This document shows positions 7,583-14,266 of a DNA stretch of 20,959 nt, piece after piece. A program made the position numbers and the translations under genes. Position 1 is the first letter of the stretch; every line of letters begins with the position of its first letter. The notes beneath the pieces were generated by a model, which was given only the letters and a program-made list of their open reading frames with translations, did not search any database and had not been told where the DNA came from. Origin of the DNA: a virus; IMG/VR virus record IMGVR_UViG_3300030099_004116, positions 1 through 20,959 of that record. One strand, written 5' to 3'.

Positions 7583-8335
7583 TTAGCAAATATAGAATTT
7601 ATTTGAGCCGTTACAATATAACTGGATCGATGCATAAGGTGACTCTAAAATCACCACATTTGAGCCATCGATTGTTTCTCCGGTAATTGCGTTTATGCTA
7701 ATATTTTTTGTGTTAGCTTGGCCGCCCTCATCTTTAAAAACATATGTTTGTCCGCTCTGCAATAAGCTTGCACTAGGCAAAGTCAAGGCTATAGGGTTGT
7801 CGTTAGCAGATGTATCAACCCCTAAATAATAATCAGATTTCAGAACAGAATAGGTGCCAGTTATTCTTGTTCTATTGTAAGATAATCCAGCCCCCATAAC
7901 TAACACAGAGGAGCTAAATAATAAGTTTGATGAGCCAGTAAGATCCCCGTCTACTGAATCATGAAACTGAATTGAATAAGCAGGGCCCTCTGCTACAACG
8001 TTGTCTGCCTTGACGTTAACTAACCTGCTACCATCACCAATAAAATAAGATGATGAGATACCCACACTAGCACTAATATCCCCTGCTACATTTAGGGTAT
8101 CGCCATCGAAAGTAATCTCACTATGGCATGCTAAGCGATTCGCATCTCCGGCGATATTTGTAACCATTCCATAGTTTACTGGATTGGAAACACGAGGCAC
8201 ATTAATAACGCTAGCGGCATCAGATGTAGCAAGGTTACCAGATACAATAGGGACAATAATGTCACCATTGTTATCCCGCCTAGGGATCATTTGATTAGGC
8301 TGGGCTACTGTTCCAGATAGATTATTATATGCCAT
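7583..8335 (-). CDS. Fibre-like virion protein with shared C-terminal beta domain, 250 aa
   Basis: The N-terminus MAYNNLSGTV matches the start of the 381-aa protein. Residues ~67-104 (ITFDGDTLNVAGDISAS and SSYFIGDGSRL) and ~118-150 (AYSIQFHDSVDG, GSSNLLFSSSVLVMGAGL) are two beta modules of a kind also seen in neighbours. Residues ~160-250 form the common C-terminal domain (YSVLKSDYYLGVD, ALTLPSAS, YVFKDEGG, TIDGSNVVILESPYASIQLY, NKFYIC). It has no signal peptide or membrane segment. It reads like a minimal version of the fibre architecture: anchor, short modules and tip. Start: ATG with AGGAG, 18 bases after the previous gene. Confidence 0.78.
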   Translation of the reverse strand: MAYNNLSGTVAQPNQMIPRRDNNGDIIVPIVSGNLATSDAASVINVPRVSNPVNYGMVTNIAGDANRLACHSEITFDGDTLNVAGDISASVGISSSYFIGDGSRLVNVKADNVVAEGPAYSIQFHDSVDGDLTGSSNLLFSSSVLVMGAGLSYNRTRITGTYSVLKSDYYLGVDTSANDNPIALTLPSASLLQSGQTYVFKDEGGQANTKNISINAITGETIDGSNVVILESPYASIQLYCNGSNKFYIC

Positions 8336-8353
8336 TAGAGTCTCCTAGAATAG

Positions 8354-9028
8354 TTAGAAGACAAACCAATTGGTGCCATTCGAATAAAGGCTGATTGCAG
8401 GATTTGAGCCTGTCAAGATATAATTGTTAGAACCATCAAACGTAACACCAGCAGTAGATCCAGTGATCACAATACTGCCTGTTCCTCTACTGGCAAATTC
8501 GTCCTTGATAAGATAGACCCTGCCAGCTTTACCAGCAGCACTAGGGATAGACATGGTGACATAGTTAGCCTTCCGGACACCCAAGATGTAATCACTTGTC
8601 TTGATCATATATGGCGTTGTTGTGACTGCAGTATAGTTGCCACCAAAGCCTCTAACAAAAGTTGCTTCCTGATCGATACTGGCGCTAAGGATATATGTAG
8701 AGCTTGACATAACAGACAAACTGCCCGTAAAGACATGAGTGTCAGCATTGTCATTGCCAAAATTAGTATTGCCACTAACATCAATCTCTATTTTATTAGT
8801 AGTGATAATGTCTAGATTATTAGCCTCAATTGTGCCGCTTACTAAAAGATTGCCGGTTAAAAACATAGTGCTAGAACTAGCAAGATAAGTAAGATTCACA
8901 GAGCCACTAGAATTACCAGTGCCCGAGGCGGTCATAAACTGAAGCGAGCCACTAGGTCCAGATGGTGCTCCGTCGGCACTACCGCTAGTATCGGAACAAT
9001 TTATGTAAGCCCAGCCGAACTGCGCCAT
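8354..9028 (-). CDS. Fibre-like virion protein with shared C-terminal beta domain, 224 aa
   Basis: It begins MAQFGWAYINCSD, an N-terminus I recall from structural proteins of marine T4-like phages. Residues ~25-68 (GPSGSLQFMTASG, SGSVNLTYLASSSTMFLTGNLLVSG) are the S-L-Q-F module seen in the 250-aa and 381-aa proteins. Residues ~77-104 (IEIDVSGNTNFGN, HVFTGSLSV) are a beta repeat common in fibres. Residues ~138-224 are the shared C-terminal domain (IKTSDYILGV, MSIPSAAGKAG, YLIKDEF, TFDGSNNYIL, ISLYSNGTNWFVF). Its ATG overlaps the stop of the upstream gene (TAATG) with GGAG just ahead, so the two are translationally coupled and their products may act together. Confidence 0.78.
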   Translation of the reverse strand: MAQFGWAYINCSDTSGSADGAPSGPSGSLQFMTASGTGNSSGSVNLTYLASSSTMFLTGNLLVSGTIEANNLDIITTNKIEIDVSGNTNFGNDNADTHVFTGSLSVMSSSTYILSASIDQEATFVRGFGGNYTAVTTTPYMIKTSDYILGVRKANYVTMSIPSAAGKAGRVYLIKDEFASRGTGSIVITGSTAGVTFDGSNNYILTGSNPAISLYSNGTNWFVF

Positions 9029-9435
9029 TAGCCTACTCCAGAGGATCCGGACCAGCTAGGGCCAGTAGAGCTAGAAAGTGTTCTAGCCTCAATACTAGTA
9101 AGACCAGCAACAACATCAATATTGCTTGATCCAGAAACAAATATTTCAGAAACTTTAAGCTCTAAACGAATAGTGTCATTTGTTCCGTTATTTGGAGGCT
9201 GTCCGATACTAAAGAAATTATTTGAACTTTCAACACCCAACTGAGAAAAACCAACTCTACAGTCAGTAGAAGAATTATCATTATTGATAACATAAATCCA
9301 ACGTGTAACTTTTGGAAATTCAATTTTTGTAGCTGTTGAACAATTAACGCTTCCTGTGGCGAATGGTCTTCCGCTGACCTGATAGGCGCCTACGTGATTT
9401 ACGCCGACTCCTGTTCTCCATGAATTTGCACCCAT
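9028..9435 (-). CDS. Putative virion structural protein, 135 aa
   Basis: It is a small, beta-rich, Ser/Asn/Gly-rich protein beginning MGANSWRTGVGVNHVGAYQVSGRPF. A central EFPKVTRWIYVINND strand is followed by a second sheet (IRLELKVSEIFVSGSSNIDV) and a Ser/Gly-rich tail. It lacks the fibre C-terminal domain and any membrane or signal segment. I recall similar MGANxWRxG proteins beside fibre genes in marine phages, described only as structural. It heads the fibre cluster with a GGAGG ribosome site and a possible promoter element just upstream, and its stop overlaps the next start. A fibre base, collar or decoration role is plausible but unproven. Confidence 0.7.
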   Translation of the reverse strand: MGANSWRTGVGVNHVGAYQVSGRPFATGSVNCSTATKIEFPKVTRWIYVINNDNSSTDCRVGFSQLGVESSNNFFSIGQPPNNGTNDTIRLELKVSEIFVSGSSNIDVVAGLTSIEARTLSSSTGPSWSGSSGVG

Positions 9436-9463
9436 TGTAAAACCTCCAAAATTCTATTACAAC

Positions 9464-9473
9464 TATAAATAGT
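9464..9473. promoter_or_regulatory. Possible promoter element at the head of the fibre cluster
   Basis: Plus TATAAATAGT, minus ACTATTTATA, 29-38 bases before the ATG at 9435 and immediately after the bS21 stop codon. With one more base it is the near-palindrome CTATAAATAG. It is the third copy of the motif found at 4091 and 5290. Confidence 0.35.
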
Positions 9474-9712
9474 CAGTTTCTATTTCTATTACGCTTTTGT
9501 CGCTTCTTTTCTTCTCGGAGTCTTGTGCGTTGTGCTCTGATGCGCTTATCTTTCTTTGCCTCCGATGGCTTCTTGTGGTATCTTCTTTCGCGATACTCTT
9601 CAACAATTCTAGTTTTCTTTGTCTTTTTTAGAAATCTACGAATCATTCTCTCTGAATTGTTCTTACAAGATCTTGCATCAACAGAAAAATTTACGCTTTT
9701 ATTTCTACTCAT
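9473..9712 (-). CDS. Phage-encoded ribosomal protein bS21, 79 aa
   Basis: Small-subunit protein S21 sits near the anti-Shine-Dalgarno end of 16S rRNA and helps initiation. The protein is very basic. VNFSVDARSCKNNSERMIRRFLKKTKKTRIVEEYRERRYHKKPSE (quoted in parts: VDARSCKNNSERMIRRF, then IVEEYRERRYHKKPSEA) follows the S21 plan, where E. coli has FDVALRRFKRSCEKAG, EVRRREFYEKPT. A basic tail of Arg/Lys/Asn follows. I chose the ATG at 9712 (MSRNKSVNF) because it has GGAAGG at proper spacing and overlaps the preceding stop as ATGA. A TTG 15 bases earlier is less likely. Phages and large viruses are known to encode S21, probably to bias host ribosomes toward viral mRNA. Its place in the middle of a head operon is notable. 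Confidence 0.88.
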   Translation of the reverse strand: MSRNKSVNFSVDARSCKNNSERMIRRFLKKTKKTRIVEEYRERRYHKKPSEAKKDKRIRAQRTRLREEKKRQKRNRNRN

Positions 9713-10140
9713 TTCATTGCCTTCCAAACTTGTGAAGCACCACCAATCAAAGAACTAATATCAACACCTGCGTCGCTAGGATCTCCCAAATCGACTGAAC
9801 CTGGTTTTGGACCAGAAGATGATGCTTCTCTGTTAGTTAGTGGCTCTGTGCCTTCAAACAAATTAACTCCATTGTAAGCGCTCGCTCCAATTGAGTCCAT
9901 CAATTTTTTGCGGTGCTGTCTAAGTTGCTCGTTTGTTTTTTGAACTTGCTTCTTTATCTGCAAGTCTTCATTAAATAGGGCTTCAGATGTTTTTTGCTTA
10001 CTCTCAACAATAACATTTGCATTCATGCCTTGAGCAACCTCAGAGACAATGTTAGTTAACAAGCCGCTCTCTAAAAGAACCTCGTGAATACATTCTTTTA
10101 CAACAGGCTTAATTAATTTTTTAAGTTCGTTCTTTTTCAT
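9709..10140 (-). CDS. Conserved phage protein of unknown function, possible prohead component, 143 aa
   Basis: The N-terminus MKKNELKKLIKPVVKEC continues IHEVLLESGLL. It resembles, more loosely, the MKITK module of other genes here and offers I18-H-E20 and L22-L-E24 as possible prohead-protease sites. A helical, charged middle (about residues 45-85) is followed by SIGASAYNGVNLFEGTEPLT, a Ser/Gly/Pro linker, DPSDAGVDIS and a C-terminal VWKAMK. I recall this pattern in marine T4-like contigs but know no function. Its ATG follows the upstream stop directly, with GAGGAA inside the upstream gene's last codons, and its own stop overlaps the bS21 start (ATGA). It has no membrane segment. Confidence 0.72.
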   Translation of the reverse strand: MKKNELKKLIKPVVKECIHEVLLESGLLTNIVSEVAQGMNANVIVESKQKTSEALFNEDLQIKKQVQKTNEQLRQHRKKLMDSIGASAYNGVNLFEGTEPLTNREASSSGPKPGSVDLGDPSDAGVDISSLIGGASQVWKAMK

Positions 10141-11586
10141 TTATTCCTCAAGTAACATTTTATTCAATTCGCAACGGAAAGCCTCTTGTAATAGCTTTAC
10201 GTACTCATCTTCAGAGTAGCCTCTACGCTTAAATTGTCTACGAATAAAACTAGTAACACTTTTTCTAAGTTTATTAAACTTTTGCGGATCATCAAAAATT
10301 GCTTTAAGTGCTGGATCTTTATCAAGAAGTTTTTGGTTGTCAGATACAAATCTAGCCATAATTTTAGCCATCACATTTTGCTCTTTACCACTGCGAATGT
10401 CTGATCTTCTAGCAGACTTAGCAGCTTTTTTGGCTTGTCTGTAATCAAAGGCATCTCTGGCGCGCCTTCTAAAAGGAGGATCATTTCTCGTGTATTTCAT
10501 TAACTCTTTTATTTCATTATCAGATATAGCATCAATTGTGCCGGCTGGCATAGAACTACGTGGTGATTTTCTTTTCTTGAGAAAAGCTCTGAACTTATCG
10601 GGATTTTGTTCTTTAGCGATGTTATGAATACCTAAAATAAAAGAATTAGCAAATTCTCTAAATTCTTTATCTGTAGAGCGTAATTTACTAGCGTGCCCAT
10701 AGATGTAGCGCAAAACTGTTCTTGCTTCAGGGGTCCAACGGGCTTCATTAAGCAAAGCCTCTTTAATTATTGACATTCCTTCAGCAACAGGTATATTTCT
10801 TTGTTTTAAATATTTACCAATTCTTTTAGCAATCTGCTGTGCTGACTGTTGAGACATACCAATCTTTTGAAGCTGCATAACTAAAGGCTGCTCTTTTCTT
10901 TGCTCATCGCCAACCCTAAGATCTTGTTGTCTTTTGGTGATAGAAAGGGGAGCGTCTTTTGGTAATTCAGATTCGTCACCATCTCCAGCATCACCTTCAG
11001 CACCATCACCCCCTGCCGCAGCGGGTGGACCACCAAATCTACTAAGTCGAGCTAAATCTGCAGTTTGTGGAGCGCCAGTGCTAGCCCTGCCAGTAACTGG
11101 TCCCATGTAATTAAAAACACCAATGTTTTTTTGCTTTGGCTGTTCTGCGGGTGCAGCGGCTGGTTTATCGCCACCAGTTCTAATTTGCTCTATTTTTGCT
11201 GTGGCTTTCGCGATGGTATCTTCAATCGCTTTTTTCTCCATCTCGCCAGTGGTGCCAAGCTCTAACTCTGCCCTCTTGCGAGCAATAAGTTCTTGCAATA
11301 ACTTTATTTGCCTGTCCATAATGATAGCAGCTTTTTCAGCCTCTGTGCCAGCTTGATCAATCTTAAATGCTGGGTCGTCTTGTAAAGCTTTTAGAGCTTC
11401 CTCGGCATACCTTTCCACCTCTCCTTTTCTTTCTAGATCAGCTAGAATGTTCTTAGCGGCAGTGCCAAGTCTTTTTAAAGAATCAGCGACAGTGGCTTCA
11501 TTAAGCACTTCAATTTGTTCACTAGAGAACGAACGCCAGCTTTCCATAACAAGCTGATCGTTTTTGAAACTAGACCAATTACTCAT
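10141..11586 (-). CDS. Unknown phage protein downstream of the prohead protease, 481 aa
   Basis: It lies just after the protease gene, overlapping it by 8 bases, where T4 has the scaffold. The start (MSNWSSFKND) runs into QLVMESWRSF near residue 20 and L28-N-E30, a possible prohead-protease site. Residues ~35-145 are helical and charged. Residues ~150-225 are a Pro/Ala/Gly/Asp-rich linker. The remainder is helical and strongly basic (KRKSPRSSM, FRRRARDAFDYRQAKKAAKSARRSD), ending in an acidic helix, EAFRCELNKMLLEE. A basic, helical, linker-containing protein in this position could be an internal or core head protein, perhaps DNA-binding, but I do not recognise the family. Start: ATG with GAGG in the protease 3' end. 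Confidence 0.75.
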   Translation of the reverse strand: MSNWSSFKNDQLVMESWRSFSSEQIEVLNEATVADSLKRLGTAAKNILADLERKGEVERYAEEALKALQDDPAFKIDQAGTEAEKAAIIMDRQIKLLQELIARKRAELELGTTGEMEKKAIEDTIAKATAKIEQIRTGGDKPAAAPAEQPKQKNIGVFNYMGPVTGRASTGAPQTADLARLSRFGGPPAAAGGDGAEGDAGDGDESELPKDAPLSITKRQQDLRVGDEQRKEQPLVMQLQKIGMSQQSAQQIAKRIGKYLKQRNIPVAEGMSIIKEALLNEARWTPEARTVLRYIYGHASKLRSTDKEFREFANSFILGIHNIAKEQNPDKFRAFLKKRKSPRSSMPAGTIDAISDNEIKELMKYTRNDPPFRRRARDAFDYRQAKKAAKSARRSDIRSGKEQNVMAKIMARFVSDNQKLLDKDPALKAIFDDPQKFNKLRKSVTSFIRRQFKRRGYSEDEYVKLLQEAFRCELNKMLLEE

Positions 11587-12184
11587 CGTCTAATACCTCA
11601 TTGAGCAGACGATTGATACGATCCGCTTTTGTAAATACTTTATTCGTATAATCTTTGGCCTCTTTCATCATAAAGGCACCAGGAGTTGAAGGCTCAGAAA
11701 CAAAGTCAAAACAAATTAACTGAAAATCATCCTCAACCATTGTGCGACCTGCGGACTCTGAAACAGAACCCATACCGCGAGAAGAAATACCAAGAGTCAC
11801 ACCGGACTCAACAAGGGAACGAAGAATTTTGCCAGATGGTGTATCGAGCACGCGGGCTTTACCCATAACGGACTTACCATCCCACCAAACTTCTGTAATC
11901 ATATGCGAAGCATTCTTAAGATTGATAACAGAATCCTCTGGGTGATCTAACTCACCAAGTGCTCTGTTCTCTTTTACTAACTTCTCATAGTTCTTCATTT
12001 CTCTCATCAATACGCGATGAGGATAAACGCGACCATTTCCATTCTGAACATCAGCCTCTTGGAGTTTACCAGAAAGCATCATGCCGCCATCGGCAACAAA
12101 ACGCTTCTCGTCTTCGGTAAGAAGATCTTTACAGACTCCTCCCTCACACAAAGCATAAAATTCTCTTAATAATTTTTGACTCAT
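11579..12184 (-). CDS. 21: Prohead core protease, T4 gp21 family, 201 aa
   Basis: This serine-type protease is activated inside the prohead, cuts capsid and core proteins after (L/I)-x-E, and destroys the scaffold. The order of conserved blocks fits the family: GKLQEADVQNGNGRVYP (about residues 39-55), ENRALGELDHPE with probable catalytic His81, MITEVWWDGKSVMGKARVLDTPSGK (about 95-119, in parts), GVTLGISSRGMGSV with nucleophile candidates Ser134/Ser135, and FQLICFDFVSEPSTPGA (154-170). The length matches T4 gp21 (212 aa). L6-R-E8 and L194-N-E196 near the two ends could be self-processing sites, as in T4. The start has AGGGA about 8 bases ahead. Downstream are the 481-aa protein and, after the fibre insertion, the scaffold and capsid substrates. 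Confidence 0.95.
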   Translation of the reverse strand: MSQKLLREFYALCEGGVCKDLLTEDEKRFVADGGMMLSGKLQEADVQNGNGRVYPHRVLMREMKNYEKLVKENRALGELDHPEDSVINLKNASHMITEVWWDGKSVMGKARVLDTPSGKILRSLVESGVTLGISSRGMGSVSESAGRTMVEDDFQLICFDFVSEPSTPGAFMMKEAKDYTNKVFTKADRINRLLNEVLDDE

Positions 12185-12202
12185 CTTTATTCCCTTAGAA
12201 AA

Positions 12203-12292
12203 TTAAGCGGGCGCAACCCGCTCGTCTATGCAGCCTTTCTTACAAAGTCTGACTGGCTGAAGCATCCACTTACGTGTCCAAAAGTCGCTCAT
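12203..12292 (-). CDS. Candidate 29-residue ORF between the MKITK gene and the protease
   Basis: The ATG overlaps the preceding stop as ATGA, the same coupling used by real genes here. The frame runs 29 codons and fills the gap exactly. The peptide begins MSDFWTRKWMLQPVRLCKKG and has two Cys, three Trp/Phe and a net positive charge. There is no strong Shine-Dalgarno of its own, so reinitiation would be needed. Its last codons and stop lie in a GC-rich hairpin. It may be a real micro-protein or a leader controlling protease expression. No family is recognised. Confidence 0.45.
   Translation of the reverse strand: MSDFWTRKWMLQPVRLCKKGCIDERVAPA
12206..12222 (-). other. GC-rich hairpin just upstream of the protease gene
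   Basis: AGCGGG/CCCGCT is a perfect 6-bp stem with a 5-base loop, followed on the minus strand by TAATTTTCT. The T-run is too short for a confident terminator. It may be an attenuator or mRNA-stability element lowering protease output, and it overlaps the end of the 29-codon ORF. Confidence 0.4.
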
Positions 12293-12582
12293 TCTGTTTC
12301 TCCAATAATTTTATCCAACTCAGCCGCCAACATATCAAGTTTTGGCTTTACAGCACCAGAAGAAAGCATACCTTTAGCTGCTGCCTTTTGCATCTTTGCG
12401 ACCATAGTAGCCATAACAGCTCTTTCGTTGTCATCAACACCTGCAGCAGTTACACCCTTAGCAGCGTCCATGGCTGCTTTTCTAGCATCAGAGCCAGAAA
12501 GCTTAACTGGTGGATCTTGCTCGTCTAATACGGCTAACTCTTCAAGAATAATCTCTTTTAATCTATTCTTCGTGATCTTCAT
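12289..12582 (-). CDS. MKITK-module protein, probable internal head protein, 97 aa
   Basis: It begins MKITKNRLKEIILEELAVL, one of five proteins in the window with this N-terminal module. I12-L-E14 fits the prohead-protease consensus. The rest is Ala/Lys/Met-rich and helical (DARKAAMDAAKGV, then VMATMVAKMQKAAAKGM), with no Cys or membrane segment, so the mature piece would be a small helical protein. The gene sits two steps upstream of the protease. Its start overlaps the last 20 bases of the DUF1360-like gene, with GAGGAT as ribosome site. An internal-head role is inferred from the tag and context. No function is known for the body. Confidence 0.75.
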   Translation of the reverse strand: MKITKNRLKEIILEELAVLDEQDPPVKLSGSDARKAAMDAAKGVTAAGVDDNERAVMATMVAKMQKAAAKGMLSSGAVKPKLDMLAAELDKIIGETE

Positions 12583-12904
12583 TGCCGATCCTCATGTTTT
12601 GTGCTATTTGAATTCCGTCATCACTGAACACCATACTAAAAATATAAGATGTCCCAGATGATAAAGAGCCCATAATAATAAAATTAAACAAACTTACGTC
12701 AAAACTAAATAGTTCTGTTAGCGGAGAAAGTAAAACTAAAAACCAACCAACATGAAAACCCATACACATTGGACAATGAAAAAGCTTGCCGTAACCTTTG
12801 AATCTTTCTTTTGCTGGTCTAAATCTTTTAATTAGCGGCATGTCACTATACACAAGAATTTGTGTAAGTCCATATGCTGCTAAAACAAAAATTAAGAGTT
12901 CCAT
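12563..12904 (-). CDS. DUF1360-like small membrane protein, 113 aa
   Basis: Three hydrophobic segments are visible: residues ~1-19 (MELLIFVLAAYGLTQILVY), ~50-62 (FHVGWFLVLLSPL) and ~71-93. Between the first two lies FHCPMCMGFHVGWF, with a C44-x-x-C47 pair before the second segment, the hallmark of DUF1360 membrane proteins found in Bacillus and many phages. It probably resides in the inner membrane. Its biochemical role is unknown, and the CxxC could bind metal or form a disulfide. Start: ATG with AGGGA 8 bases ahead. The C-terminal NEDHEE is read from bases that also encode the MKITK module of the next gene in another frame. Confidence 0.82.
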   Translation of the reverse strand: MELLIFVLAAYGLTQILVYSDMPLIKRFRPAKERFKGYGKLFHCPMCMGFHVGWFLVLLSPLTELFSFDVSLFNFIIMGSLSSGTSYIFSMVFSDDGIQIAQNMRIGNEDHEE

Positions 12905-12912
12905 TGTTGTCC

Positions 12913-13455
12913 CTATTCAAGAGTATAAAGATAGTTCATCGCATAAGGATCTCTAATGTATCCTTTACGGATAGATCCTTGCTTGACAGCCTGTGGAACC
13001 TCGCCCAATTCTGTAGAGTCAGCATTGTCTGGATCAATCAACTCATCATCAGTCATAGAAACAATTGCTTCTGTGTGTTCGAAGTATGGGCGTTCTTCTG
13101 TGATAAAATGAGAAATGTTTACAAGGGCTAGCTTTGTAGCGCTTGTATCTTCATTATCGGGCGTCTGCATAGTTGCCTCAAAAGAGCCATAGAAAGAGCC
13201 AGCCTGGATAGACTCTGGAATAACAAGACCTCTTTTCTTTAGGTAAGCAAAAAGTCTATTTTGTGCTCCGTAAACATAATCAGAGGCAACTTCTTTTGGG
13301 AAAGCGATAACCTTGTTTTGAGCGGACGAAAGAATGATGTCGATGTCACCATGATCAAAGATCATAAGATCACCCGAAAGGCTCTTTCGGATATCCATTT
13401 CAAGGGTGACTAATTTTCTGTTGGCTTTGTTGCCAACTCTAATCGTTATCGCCAT
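12913..13455 (-). CDS. Conserved head-module protein of unknown function, 180 aa
   Basis: I placed the start at the ATG at 13455 (MAITIRVGNKANRKLV). GAGGAAA lies ahead of it, and the alternative TTG five codons earlier would use up that ribosome site. The protein is soluble, with an N-terminal beta strand, a DLMIFDHGDIDIILSS segment near residues 30-45, VIAFPKEVASDYVYGAQNRLFAYLKKRG near 48-75 (quoted in parts), and an acidic C-terminal half ending DPYAMNYLYTLE. It overlaps the 275-aa gene by 17 bases. Between portal and protease T4 carries core genes 67 and 68. This protein is in that place but shows no similarity I can detect. Confidence 0.75.
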   Translation of the reverse strand: MAITIRVGNKANRKLVTLEMDIRKSLSGDLMIFDHGDIDIILSSAQNKVIAFPKEVASDYVYGAQNRLFAYLKKRGLVIPESIQAGSFYGSFEATMQTPDNEDTSATKLALVNISHFITEERPYFEHTEAIVSMTDDELIDPDNADSTELGEVPQAVKQGSIRKGYIRDPYAMNYLYTLE

Positions 13456-14266
13456 TATAAATTTCCTCAACTAATGACTGGGTTTTGAGAACAGTCATCA
13501 AAACATTTTCGTTGATGTCTGATTTAGCAAAAGACTTTAGCTTCTCAACAATCTGGTTTGTCTTATTGAGCATGTCTTCATCGTTCTTGATAGCATTAAC
13601 ACTAACAGCCTCGGCAAGTTTTATTTTAAGACGACCAATCTCTGTATTGAGATACATCTTCAACTCTAAACCATTATCAGAGAAAGATGTAATGTATCTT
13701 GTAAGAAGATCTTTTTGCTCTTGAAGAAGCCCACTTTCATACTTATCGTTGAACTTACCAACAAAGGTTCTAAAAGTAACATTATCAATAGCATGCGTAT
13801 CAACATTCTGTGCTGTTGTACTCATACCCTTTACAATCTCACCCTCAAGAATAACTCTATTTTTTGGTGATGTCTTTTGTGAGAACATCTGATCAATTGT
13901 AGCAAGAGCCTTGTAGTTTGGAACAAAGTTGTTGAAGATCTCTGGCGTAAGTTCTTTGTTGATGTCGTGGATCAACTCGGTCTGCTGCTTGAATAATCCA
14001 GTTGGATCAATCATCATCTTTTGTCTGCGAGACTCTATAAGGACTTTTTGTGATGTATTCTCGTCAAGGCTTTGATTTTCATAAAGAGATCTATAACATT
14101 CAAGATCTTTTCTCAATAAGCTTTTAGAGTGAAAGTGTCTTTTGATAATAGAGATGGTTTTATCTCTTCTCTCAATATCTTCTTTGAGAACAGCAACTGT
14201 CGCTTCTCTTACTAATGCCTCATAAACAAAAGCAGTATTGCGCTTTTTATTATGTCTAATTTTCAT
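13439..14266 (-). CDS. Conserved phage protein of unknown function after the portal, 275 aa
   Basis: It begins MKIRHNKKRNTAFVYEALVREATVAVL, shown here in parts as MKIRHNKKRN and TAFVYEALVREAT. This N-terminus recurs, by memory, right after gp20 in marine T4-like phages. The protein is almost entirely alpha-helical and charged, with likely coiled coil near residues 205-255 (LKIKLAEAVSVN, NKTNQIVEKLKSFAK), and has no membrane segment. It overlaps the portal by 11 bases, with TTGGAG in the portal end serving as ribosome site. Position, helicity and charge are what a prohead-core or portal-associated assembly protein (T4 gp67/gp68 position) would show, but homology is not visible. Confidence 0.75.
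   Translation of the reverse strand: MKIRHNKKRNTAFVYEALVREATVAVLKEDIERRDKTISIIKRHFHSKSLLRKDLECYRSLYENQSLDENTSQKVLIESRRQKMMIDPTGLFKQQTELIHDINKELTPEIFNNFVPNYKALATIDQMFSQKTSPKNRVILEGEIVKGMSTTAQNVDTHAIDNVTFRTFVGKFNDKYESGLLQEQKDLLTRYITSFSDNGLELKMYLNTEIGRLKIKLAEAVSVNAIKNDEDMLNKTNQIVEKLKSFAKSDINENVLMTVLKTQSLVEEIYNGDND

Noticed and set aside
9713-9727. TTG start extending bS21 by five residues
   Set aside because: It would place the start within the GGAAGG ribosome site. The ATG at 9712 overlaps the upstream stop as ATGA and has correct spacing.
12176-12661. Plus-strand frame of 161 codons across the MKITK and DUF1360-like genes
   Set aside because: It opposes two well-supported minus-strand genes and would be the only plus-strand gene in the window. 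No ribosome site.
13456-13470. TTG start extending the 180-aa protein
   Set aside because: The extension is read from the GAGGAAA ribosome site that serves the ATG at 13455.
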